A stretch of DNA of 64,000 nt from Cucumis sativus. Its lineage: Eukaryota; Streptophyta; Magnoliopsida; Cucurbitales; Cucurbitaceae. The stretch is taken from positions 29,019,498-29,083,497 of the forward strand of contig NC_026660.2 in the NCBI RefSeq assembly GCF_000004075.3, given 5' to 3'. Made by a program: the position numbers and the translations under genes. Positions within the stretch are counted from its first letter, which is position 1. Each line of letters opens with the position of its first letter. The notes beneath the pieces are model-generated. The model did no database searches. It saw only the letters and a program-made list of their open reading frames with translations, and was not told the origin of the DNA. Below, piece after piece: positions 37,601 through 48,167 of this stretch.

Positions 37601-40600
37601 GAATCAAACTTAATGAAAAGAAATGTTCTAATTAAACAAGAAATACTCGGAAGTATATACCAAACCTTTTTTAGAAGGGACTAAAGGTGAGGAAACGCTA
37701 GCTTTTAAGATCCTAAATGGTAACACTTAAGAACTACCCAAACGCAAATTCTAACAACCATTTTGTTATTTCCATAAACAGAAAAAGGGAACTTTAAGAA
37801 TCTAAAATATATGCAGAAACACCAGAGAATATGGCACTCACTTGGAATGGAATATATATGTGTGTGGGTGTGTGTGTGCACAAGTACTGCAAGAGCGGTA
37901 ATTAAAATTTGTTTTTTCTCATGAATTTTTTATATTTAAAAAAAAAACTCCACAATTTTTGCTTCAAATATAAACACAACAGACATCAGTCTTTTCAGAA
38001 CTTATACTACAACTTCATGTGCATCATGAAACTCTGGTACTTTCTTCAAACCAGTAACTTCAAAAATATCCAACTGTCATGGAACATTCAAAAGGCTTCA
38101 CTTTTGTTTTCTATTGCTATCAAATAGTTTTAGATCATTTTCATTTCAGCATAATTATAATAACTCTTTTTTTTCTCTTCAAAAGAACCAATTCCATTGA
38201 TTCAAAGAATGCAAGAGCTGGAGAAGAGATTGATTATACATACTGTTTCAACTGCATGCTCAAATAGTTCTCTTGCCCGCTCCAATTTTGTCTTCCCATA
38301 TCTTTTCACAAATTTGGATAGATATGTGACCCATATATCTTTAACATGAGGATATTTAAAAATCTTGACGCCCCTTTCATATACCTTGAATGCATCTTCA
38401 AAGTACTTATGTTCCTGACCATGTCAAAAAATATGTCAAAATCATATGAACTAATCTTAATCCATCAACTGAAGAAAGGTAATATAAAATGTCACAAGAC
38501 AAATTTAGCATACCTCAAGAAGCAAAGCATAGTTGATTATTATTTGTGGGGTAGCAATTCTTAAGTCAAGTATTCGCTCATAAACTGCCCGGGTAGACTC
38601 CAAGGTTCCAAGACTTTCTTCCAAATCAACATAAAAGGTCCAAAGTCTTAGGGACTTGTGCACCTTCATCTGGACGGGTTCATTCCCATCAGCAGCCACT
38701 GCAATTATAAACATAAACCAATGAGATTATACTGTACTCCATAAACCTTGAGCTCATTTTTTTTTATATAAAAACAACTTTCATTGAGAGAAAAAAAATG
38801 AAAGAATAAAAGGACATACAAAAAAAAAAGCCCAACAAGAAAGAGCCCCACTAGAGGAAGGGGATCCAACTAAAGATTAATGTTTTCTAACGAATAGTTA
38901 CTAAAAGAAGGGGATCCAACCTTGAGCTCATCTTAACGACAAACATAGGTTTGTTGAAATCAATACTATTTTACTGAGAAACAAACTATTTAACTTACTG
39001 TTCAAAATATTCTACAAAATAACCTCTAATTTAACTCCTTGGTCTATACAACCAAAATGCTTGCGACTAAATGCTAAGTAAGATGCTTTAACACAAGAAA
39101 AACCTAGTGTACTGTTAACTGTAAATGAGAGAACTAGTAAAGTAAATAAACATGAATGCAGTTACTAATGAGAAAGCTTTTTGAAGTTACCTTTTCGTTT
39201 GACTTCAACAGATGGCTCTGCTGTAGCTCGACGCATTAGCTCCAAAGCTCCTTTAAAATTTTTATGCCTCAATTCCATTTCCGCCCATTCACACCAAATG
39301 CTAGCCAAGTTATCCACAGTCTTGTAGTTAACTTGTACAGCTTTGTCAAAAATAACTCTTGCATTTGGAAGATCTTTGTGTGCTTCATACAACTTGGCAA
39401 AAGCAACCCACAAGGTGTGAGGCTTACCCACTGCTTTCATGGGGTCCACTGTTCTCACAGCCTCAGTATAAGTCAAGATCTGTCTTGTGGGATTGCCCTC
39501 AAATAATTTAATCCTCCGATGCCACTGTTCGACATTGTGAGGATTTTGTCTTAGAAGAACACTATTAGCTAATTCTGGCCTTCTGTCCATTAGATGGTCT
39601 AACCTAGCTAGTCTCAGATCAATATCATTATCATCGTACAGCCAGAAGCCTTGAAGTATCTTCTTCTCAAACTTAGATACCGATAAATCAACATCCAATC
39701 GTATGTCCTCCTCCTCCTCCTCCTCCTCCTCCAGGCCATTCTCTTGTACTTCATCTTCTTCATCACTCAAATCCATATTTTCCATTTTATGAGCTAGCAT
39801 ACTCTCCTCAAATTGAGAGTACGAATCAAATATAACACTAAAATCTCTTACGGTAACAACAGTAGTCATCCCTTCTTCGAATATATCTCTTGCCTTCTCG
39901 TGCAAATTCCTTCTGATGTAATATTCTGCAAGTGATGTCCATAAGCGCCCTACTTCATCTGTGAACTTCCTAATGCCGCCCCTTATTATGGCATCAACAT
40001 TCAACCCTGAAACTTCAGTAGCATGCCTAGTAAGCAAGTCACACAACTCCAACCACAGTCGATGCTTGGTCTTCCCCTTTATAGAATAAAATTGATCGTC
40101 ATTCAACACAGAAGCCAAATTCTCTGCAGCTTCTTGCCACAGATTTGAATTAACCAAAAATTCGATCAAGTCTTCAATATGTGTAGGATCATATTTTAAA
40201 TACCTTCGATAAACTCTAAGCGAGGTCTCAATTGGAATACCCTTTTGGCTAACAAAAACAAGATATGGCTCCCAAATGCGATCATGTTGTGTCACTGGAA
40301 GGGCACAGAGGGCTCGATCAAATGTCCGACGCGTTCGTGTCACTAATTTCTGGTTTGTCAAAGTCTGTAGGTACATTATCCATATTCTTGGCATTTTATG
40401 CATAGTCACAAGCGCTCGTTCAAACGTGTTGTTAAGAGTTTCGTATTGAGAATGAGTAATGGGAAGATTTCGTACCAAATCGAGGCGTTCGCGCAGATAT
40501 GCATACCACAACTTATAGCTACCCGGGAGGGCCTTGAGTGCTCGCTCATAGATTATAAATCGCTTTTTGAATGGTGCTTCTGCTCGTGCTATGAGGTAGC

Positions 40601-40694
40601 GCCACCACAATTTCAAACTAAAAGGATTTCGAAGGAGCTCTTCTTCGTAGAGAAGGTCATCCTGTGATGGATACAAATCTTGGGAAATCGACAT
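34667..40694 (-). CDS. SYF1: Pre-mRNA-splicing factor SYF1 (XAB2 homologue)
   Basis: Scaffold of the Prp19/NTC complex of the spliceosome, also linked to transcription-coupled repair in animals (XAB2). Five minus-strand exons join in frame to 913 residues: 40694-39191, 38698-38514, 38414-38244, 37486-37034 and 35095-34667. Almost the whole protein is HAT (half-a-TPR) repeats, recognisable by recurring W..Y and ERAL blocks such as KLWYAYLRERL, RIWIMYLQTL and DIWVTYLSKFV. An acidic insert near residues 300-325 includes an eight-Glu run. The C-terminus carries a second acidic region (PDESDSEEDENVE) and a basic end RIKRQKKA. The length agrees with plant SYF1. Intron 4, about 1.9 kb, and intron 1 contain transposon insertions described separately. 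The 5' leader may have a short intron with an acceptor near 40762. Confidence 0.96.
35585..36360. mobile_element. hAT-like non-autonomous DNA transposon (MITE) in SYF1 intron 4
   Basis: Element 35593-36352 (760 bases) flanked by a likely 8-base target-site duplication: AGTGTAAT at 35585-35592 and AGTGCAAT at 36353-36360, one mismatch. The ends are inverted repeats: the left starts CAATGTTTTAAAAGGC and the right, read inwards on the minus strand, starts CAATGTTTTCAAAATTG; both then contain GCCTTGAGGCG. The octamer GTAAGCCT or its complement occurs at 35660, 36209, 36237, 36263 and 36286, a subterminal repeat pattern typical of hAT elements. No transposase frame is present. The 8-base duplication and CA..TG ends are hallmarks of the hAT superfamily; the assignment is made by eye. 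Confidence 0.75.
36745..36905 (-). mobile_element. Possible LINE-like 3' tail fragment in SYF1 intron 4
   Basis: On the minus strand a segment with ATTAATAATAAATGAAAATG followed by GTTCGTCCCTGTTTC and a run of seven A resembles the 3' ends of plant L1-type retroelements. I found no target-site duplication, so the call is weak. Confidence 0.25.
38744..38931 (-). mobile_element. Short retroposed insertion (LINE/SINE-like) with 14-base target duplication, SYF1 intron 1
   Basis: AACCTTGAGCTCAT occurs perfectly at 38744-38757 and 38918-38931, bracketing a 160-base insert. The insert begins with eight T on the plus strand, which is a poly(A) tail on the minus strand. Just inside it, the minus strand reads CTCTCAATGAAAGTTGTTTT and GGGCTCTTTCTTGTTGGGC, similar to plant L1 tails I remember. 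A long variable target duplication plus poly(A) is diagnostic of LINE-type target-primed insertion. The insert also has an internal direct repeat AAGGGGATCCAAC. Confidence 0.7.
39706..39732. repeat. Trinucleotide repeat inside SYF1 exon 1
   Basis: Nine TCC units on the plus strand encode most of the eight-Glu run of SYF1 on the minus strand. This is a coding microsatellite in an acidic linker, so length changes would stay in frame. Confidence 0.85.
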
Positions 40695-43600
40695 GAAAAT
40701 AAACCTAACAGTCCTAACTCAACCAATCCTCCCACAATCAAAAGCCGTGAATGCTTCCTGACCTAAATTGCAGAGAGACAATGAGAGGACAAAGAATTAT
40801 CTAAAACTTTTAGGGCTGATGTTAGAGAGAAAGCAAGAGTGGATTGTGTACACTGAACTCAAAGACATAGATACCACCGAAACAGAAAGCAGTTGCTCCA
40901 GTGCCCTCCTTTTCAACAGTAAAAATCCTCTCCGACAGAACCCTAAACCCTTCAGATCAGGGAGAAGACGCCGATGTCGGATTCAGCAAGATTTCAAATT
41001 AAAATTGTTCCTAGTTCCAAATTTGGAAGTACCGAAATGGAGGAGACGCCAATGCGCACGAACGGATGGCGGCGAACGAAACCCTTTAACTGGAACGGCG
41101 CGCGAACCATGTGACGGAGGAAGGAGTTTGGACGACTTGAACGGCGGCAGCGCTGAGGTGCAATTAAGATACCTTGAAATCGTATTGGCTACTCCACTAG
41201 AGAGGAGACACCGATGTTTATGTATTCACATGTTTTAGTTTCACTAATTCTATATTATTACTTTATAATTTGAAAACATATTTTATAATCAATCGTCTTC
41301 GTTTCTAGAAATTAATTTTAATTTTAGTGATTTTTAAATCAAATTGGTTCAAAGTGTAAATAGGCATTTTCAATTAATTCATTGGTTAAAATCTTATAGT
41401 TAGAAATTATTTCAATTGCAATCGTGATACCAAATAGAGTATTAGTTTTTCACATGACTTATGTAGATTTTTAGTATGAAACATATTGGTTGCTACCTAA
41501 TTTATCCATCCGTCAATGTGAATAACTTTCTTACATTTTGATTCTAGTTTTTACTATAAGACTAAATCATTTTAGATTTTTAATTACTCTTGTAACTATG
41601 TATAACAGAAAAAAAATGTTTAAATTTTAATTGGTGTCCCAACTTTATATGTTGTTATATTTTGGTCCTTGAATTTTAAAAAATGTATGCTTTAATTCTA
41701 AAACTTTTTAAAATAGCACATGACGTTAAGATTCGATAACATTTTAAGGAATAGTGATGCATGCTTCGATATTTAGATGATTACGATGAGAGGCGATATA
41801 ATCACTCTTAATAATCTATTATTTTTAGTTAGAAAAAAAAAATTATGTTTAATTAGAGAATTAAGTTTTTTTAGATCTTAATCATTACCATTGAAATGCA
41901 ATTTATCCATATATATACATTTTATAGTGTCTCAACCTTATGATATTTTATGATTCATTGAGGTATTTTTGTTATATTCCTTCTAGTTATTTCTTTATCC
42001 TCGTATGAGATTTTACAATTCTACATGAAAACATTTATTTGCAATTTTGTAAAGTTTATTTTAAGATAAGTGTCGCAATTATTTGATTTTTTATAGTTTT
42101 TTTTTTTATATTATACTAATATCATTTGATGGTTTGCTTCAAAATTTCAATTTAATAACTAAATAAAGAGTGAAGAGTCGAGAAGAGATGTGAGATATTT
42201 AAGTTTTGAAAAAAAAAATCAAAATTAATTTTAAATTTAGGTTTTATTTAATTAGACTGATAAAATCCAAAAATTTTCTATAGCTTATAAATATTTTAAT
42301 TTATTTTGTTATTTTTAAAAATGTATATAATTAAAATATATTAATTATATTTATACGTTAACATACAAACTTTATAAAATAAATTAACAAATTTTATTGT
42401 TTAACTGACAATTTAATTAACAATACGAATATAGAACTTAATAATTCAAATATAGAATGACACGTGGACATTTTGTTAAAGAGTTAACATAATTCTATCG
42501 TCAAACATCAAAACAAGTTTTTTTCATAGGTTATCGATCAAAACAAACATTTTCAAAAGTTCAAGAACCAAAATAAAACATAAAGACGACTTTAACAAAA
42601 ATAAAAAAGTTAAAGAAGAGTTCGAAAACATTAATTAAACATACAACAACCACTTTTAAGAGAACAGCAAAAGTAGCAACTATTTTTTAAAAATATAGCT
42701 ACACACTTGCTTATTTTCATAAAATTGTTACCTACAAAGTATTGTGCGGGTATATTCTCAAATTGTTACCTACAAATCAGGGAAGATTGCAAATTTAGCA
42801 ATTAAATTAAAAATAATTAAATATATAGCAATATTTTTTAAAAATTAAAATTTGTGGAATTGAATGCAATTTTTTTTAAACGTGGCTATATCATTGGTTA
42901 ATGTTTGTCCATTACAAGTACCCTACAAATTAAGGTTTGGGCCAAGATAGATTGGTGTGAAGCCCAAGGTTGGGGCGATCAATTAAAAAGGCCCAACAGT
43001 AATCAGATAAAGCAAAGAGGAGAGACCGCATGAAGCTCACTGTACCGTCGCTCCACCGTAACAGAAGATGAGATGAATTTCTTTTTCGTTTCGTTTCATT
43101 TTTATTTTGTATTTTTTGGTATTTTGGTTTGCAACTGCCACACGCAGATGCCGTAAGCAGCAATAATAACATGTGCGAGCCCACACGCAATCTTTTCCCT
43201 CTCTCTCCACATTTCTTCTTCTTCTCCTCCTCCGACACGACCTCCGTCTCTCACCATTCACATATCGCCTCTCTTTCTCTCATCAGGGTTAACTTCTCCC
43301 CTTCTCCTTCTATTTAGATTGTTCTTCTTGTTTGTTTCCTTTTGATCTCTCCATTCTTTTACTTTTCCCCTTTTGCTGCTACTTTTTTCCTTGTTTGCCC
43401 GCCGTTAATTCGGAGGCAAAACTATGAATAACAAGTTTTTGTTTGTTGTTTGTCTCTTGCTCTACGATAATATTTCTCTTCTCTTTTCTTAGATCCGATT
43501 CGATTCAAATTTGCTTGATTTTCCAAAGGGTTTTCTCTGTTTTTCAATTTCTTTTTCCTCCAATTAAAGAACCCATGTCTTGTTTTTCCTTCTTCACGTC

Positions 43601-43814
43601 TCTAAACTGAATGGATTTTGGTTATATTTTTGTGGGTTTGGAGTGTTGATCTGTGAAATTCAACCTTTTCTGGATTTATGTTTACTTTCTATCTGTGTTT
43701 TCTTCAGTGAAGAAGGTCTTTCTCTTTGCGCGTGTCCCGTTCTCTTCTCCAATCCTCCACAGAACATAAAACCCCCAATTTCTCTTCACCATTCGCACCC
43801 CGAAGATTGATTCA
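40695..43814. other. Intergenic between SYF1 and VPS28 (divergent)
   Basis: 40695-41000 should contain the SYF1 leader and promoter. A plus-strand frame of 156 codons at 40768-41238 overlaps it, has no recognisable content and is treated as chance. 41240-42900 is very AT-rich with transposon-like debris; a 17-base string AAATTGTTACCTACAAA occurs at 42722 and 42760. From about 43180 the sequence becomes pyrimidine-rich and looks like the VPS28 leader, with an acceptor-like TCTTCAG ending at 43707 that suggests a leader intron. Confidence 0.5.
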
Positions 43815-44444
43815 ATGGAGGTCAAGCTTTGGAACGACAAGCGCGAGAGAGAAATGTACGACAATTTTGCAGAGCTCTACGCCATTATAAAGGCTACCGA
43901 AAAGCTCGAAAAGGCTTACATCCGTGACATCATTTCCTCCTCCGATTACGAGGCCGAATGCTTCAAACTCATCGCACATTTCAAGACCCTCGCCTCGACA
44001 CTCAAAGACACAGTCCCGAGTATTGAACGTTTTGCTGATACTTACAAAATGGACTGTCCGGCGGCGATCAACCGTCTTGTGATAACTGGGGTACCTGCCA
44101 CGGTGGAGCACAGGGCGGCCGCCGCTGCTTCCGCCACTACCTCCGCTGCTATTGTGGCGGAGTGTGTGCAGAACTTTATTACGGCTATGGATTCGTTAAA
44201 ATTGAACATGGTAGCGGTTGATCAAGTGCACCCCTTGCTCTCGGATCTCTCTGCTTCATTGAACAAATTGACCATTCTGCCCCCGGATTTTGAAGGGAAA
44301 ACAAAGATGAAAGAGTGGCTTGGACGACTTTCGAAAATGGGTGCCGCGGATGAGTTAACAGAGCAGCAGGCTCGGCAGCTTCACTTCGATCTTGAATCTT
44401 CTTATAATTCATTCATGGCGGCTTTGCCTACTGCTGGTACTTGA
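43815..44444 (+). CDS. VPS28: VPS28, ESCRT-I subunit
   Basis: Subunit of ESCRT-I (with VPS23/TSG101 and VPS37), which sorts ubiquitinated cargo into multivesicular endosomes. Uninterrupted frame of 209 residues, the usual length of plant VPS28. The N-terminal half begins MEVKLWNDKREREMYDNFAE and contains KLEKAYIRD and FKLIAHFKTL, the ESCRT-I core-binding helices. An alanine-rich linker (RAAAAASATTSAAI) near residue 100 joins it to the C-terminal four-helix bundle (VAECVQNFITAMDSLKLNM through LHFDLESSYNSFMA) that contacts ESCRT-II or accessory factors. The coding region has no intron, and an intron in the 5' UTR is likely. The start is the first in-frame ATG and matches family N-termini. Confidence 0.96.
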   Translation: MEVKLWNDKREREMYDNFAELYAIIKATEKLEKAYIRDIISSSDYEAECFKLIAHFKTLASTLKDTVPSIERFADTYKMDCPAAINRLVITGVPATVEHRAAAAASATTSAAIVAECVQNFITAMDSLKLNMVAVDQVHPLLSDLSASLNKLTILPPDFEGKTKMKEWLGRLSKMGAADELTEQQARQLHFDLESSYNSFMAALPTAGT

Positions 44445-47400
44445 TTGTTAATGGTAATCTTGTGTGTATATAGATACAAGAGCTTATTGTTTTTGTCGTA
44501 CTGCATAAGTTCTCTTTCTTCATAAATCAAGATGGGCTGTGCTCTTTTCCCCCTTTAATTATGGATGCCTGTTGAAGAAGATGGAGCTTTTTTTTCCCTC
44601 TTTAAATTATCACATTCAGTTTAAGAAGGCTCTTGAATTTCTATTGTTGGTTTAGATTGTTTCTGAATCTTGTATTTAATTCTGAAAATGTGCTTTGGAA
44701 CTTGTTCAAAGTAAGATTATGGGTTCGGTTTGGATTGGGATGCCTGAACCCATGATTCTATGGTCATTGGTAGGTCTGTTCTATTAGGCTCTTACTTTCA
44801 AACTCATGGGTTTGTATAGTTCTTTATTGAGAAACCTACTTGGCTACTCATTTCACCAAATTATTGTTTGGAAACTGGTTCTGAATTGTGCATGTGATAT
44901 CCTGATTGTTGTAAGAATTTCTTTTTTGCTTTTGAAGCTGATGCTGCTATGTGCCAAGAGCTATATCCACATCTGATCAACAAATCCTTTTTTGGATACT
45001 TTTGGGGTTATGTGGGGTTGGATTTTGTGACTTTTGTGCTTTCAGTTCCAGAACTCATGGGTTACATTGTTACAGTTCTTTATCAGAAACCTGCATCATT
45101 TCCTCAACTTTTTCAAATCTCTGCTCATATTATATTTTGTCGTCCATACTGAATTTTCTTATTAATAAAGCATGTCAATCTAAGTCATGGCAAGTATCTA
45201 GTGACAATCTTGGCCTTGGAGACTACTTTTATTCCCTGAAGGCGGAATCCATGACCTTCAAGTTCAAGGAAGTTGTACTGATGATTAGTTCATTGGCAAG
45301 GCTCCAAATTTATTTAGCTACACCCACTTATCTTTTAGGATTATGGTTAGGCAATCTCTTGATGATGATTCAGATGTTGCAAGTTGTATTTAAATTGTAA
45401 TATAATTAATTATAGTTTGAAGATATCATTTGAATTCTAACATTGATTTGCTTTAATGTTCTCAAAATGCCTGTTTGGTAACCTCATACTTTCACATCAT
45501 TCCAAACAAAGACTGTATGATGGATGGCATCATGACAATGGCTCTGACCTAATTTGGTTTGGTTTGATTTGATTGAATTGAGCTATAAACTTGTGGTTAA
45601 TATAGATTCACGTGAGAAGAGTTATTAGAATTCGTTTCAAACACTCAATCTCTCCTTGAAGACTATATGTGACAACCTAATTGATTGCGGACTATATTAG
45701 ACTTGATAATTGTTTTAATTTAGATTGGGTTGATCATCACAGAATTGAATCATTTAAATCTTAGTCTAGATTCATGTTTAAGCCCATCCCTTTCCTTTTC
45801 AAATCTGGTGTTGTTCTTGACTATAGACATAATTTTTCTTCTTAGATCTAAAAATAGAGTTGCGATGTTCTCATCTACTTCTGATGTCTTAATTGCTTAG
45901 AGGTGGCATCAAGAATGTGAAAAATACATATATATTTTTTTTCAATTCCAAAATTCAATGAAGAAAAAAATATGTCCTTTATTTCATGTTGAATTAAATT
46001 GAGGAATCTGTGGTGGCAGTAAATGCCCAAGTTCAATAATTGGTGAGGCAAAAGTGGAGGATAGTGTCATACCTTGAAAGAAGATAATTTACAACTTTTT
46101 GCTATAAATTTCATTCCAAGCGTGCAATTTTTCTGCATAGGAATTAGTATAAATGCTACGGATGGACCTATTGCACTCAACATATCTATTTCATTTCAGT
46201 TTATTTGTCATATTTTAGTGACTGTTTTTATTATTTTTTCAGGAGGACCTAATGAGTGAGATTTTGAATTTAATACGTGATATGATCAATTTAATTAGAT
46301 GTTTTAAGGGCTTAGCTATTCCACAGTTTCTTCTTTTCATTCATTTGGAATTTGGATTTGCAGTTGATTGTATGATTTAGCTTAATATAACCATTCATTG
46401 TTTGAAATTGCAACATCTAACTCTAATAATTCCTTTGAAAATTTTGAATTTAACTAAAAATACGAACTCTTTCTAAACAAAAAATTAAAAAGAATAAATA
46501 AATAATAAAACTAGACTTGGACTTGGAGTTGTAAACAATTGATGCATGTCGTCGTTTAAGCTATTAAAATATGCATGGTTTATCATTTATTAATCATACA
46601 ACTTTTGACTATGATAAAATTGTGTGAATATCTATATCAATATATATTTTCTTTTTGATTTTTGGTTTTTCGTTTTTTAAACTCATTTAGATTTTACGAC
46701 CGTCATGTAAATTAAAATCAAAATATGAAAAAAAGATAATAATTATCTCCAAAAATTTATTTTTGTTTTTTAAATTTTAGCTAAAATTTAAATATCTATA
46801 CATGGAATATGAAGAAAATATGCTGGGAAAGAGCTTGGTTTTCTTCCTTAAAAGTTCAATGTAAAAAACAATAAATAAAAAACTAAGGTTGGTTTAGTGA
46901 TATCATATTTATTGTTTTATGCATTAAAATGTATAAAGAACAAAAATCCAATGCCTTACATTAGATAATGGAAATAAATCCTAACGTAATATTAATGACA
47001 ATAATATAACTATTTTATCTTCCAAACATTGTCCAATTTGGTTATGCCTAGTTAATTGTCACTAAGTCATTTATATTCAATATTATTGACTAATATCCAA
47101 CTCTATTATATTGCTTTTGTAAATTTTGTTATTGTAAATACTAAAGTGAGGTTAAATGCATGTCCAGACAAACAAAATTTACTTTTTAAAGACAAAAACT
47201 AAATTTATGCAGTGTAAATCAATATTATTAGACTAAGTAGGATTTTTTAAAAAAATCTATAAATTATTTAAAAAATACAAAATTCATTCCACTTCATTTT
47301 TCAATAAAATAATAAATATTATCAATCTAATTTGCTTTTTTTTTTAATATTTAATGCGTAGAAGCTAAAACTAACTTTAACTTTTCCTTTTCGCCTTCCT

Positions 47401-48167
47401 TCTAAATTAAATCCAGAGCTATCCTTTTAATATAGAAGAAGAAGAAAAAAGTTTGAAATGAGAATGAGCAAAGTGGTTTTAGAAAACTCAATTGTGTATT
47501 TTCTACACACACCTTAGTATTCTATGAAAAAGGTAAAGCATAATTTTACAATAGTCTGTAGGATTCTATTTAAAAAGGTTAAAAGCATAATTTTAATCAA
47601 AGCAAAATGATTTAATCTTGGAAATTCTATTAAAAAGGGTTAAGAGTGTAACTTTTATATGTGTATAAAGCATTGACTTAATATCAACCTTTCCGATTAA
47701 TTTATGAATTAAAATTTGTATTAAAATCTTATACAACTTTATTAAATTTATTTTTAGTTATATTAAGTTGATTTTAGTGTATGGAGTCTTAATGATATAA
47801 TTTTCGATGGTTAGATGAATTAATGTAGAGTTGAATATTTTTCTTAAAATGATTTAAATGACAAAACCCATTTTTGACTAAGAAGAAATGCAAACTTCAA
47901 GGATGCTAAAAAGAAAAAGGAAAGAAAAGGGTAAAATCCACGTAGGAAGTTTGAACAACCAACAGCGGCTTAGCTTCAGTTAACCGTCGCGGAGCGCCTA
48001 CGGTCTGAGTTCCCAGCCGGGCCAGCCCAACTTCGTTGTCTAAACGCCCACGCTTCATTGGTTTTCTCCGCCGGCGGCCATCAACACAAACCAAACAGAG
48101 CACATACATACATATAGGAGATCGGTATCCTTACGATTTTCTTTCTATTTCAATCTGTTCTGAACAC
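44445..48167. other. Intergenic between VPS28 and the sphingosine kinase gene
   Basis: The first roughly 250 bases are the probable VPS28 3' UTR. An imperfect repeat, with CTCATGGGTTnnnATnGTT followed by AGTTCTTTAT and AGAAACCT, occurs near 44803 and again near 45053, suggesting an old 250-base duplication. The remainder is AT-rich without a supported gene; 47900-48167 is GC-richer and likely contains the next gene's promoter and leader. Confidence 0.5.

Noticed and set aside
40768-41238. Plus-strand frame of 156 codons at the SYF1 5' end
   Set aside because: It overlaps the SYF1 leader and promoter in antisense, has no domain and has an Arg-rich composition that follows from the GC-richer DNA.
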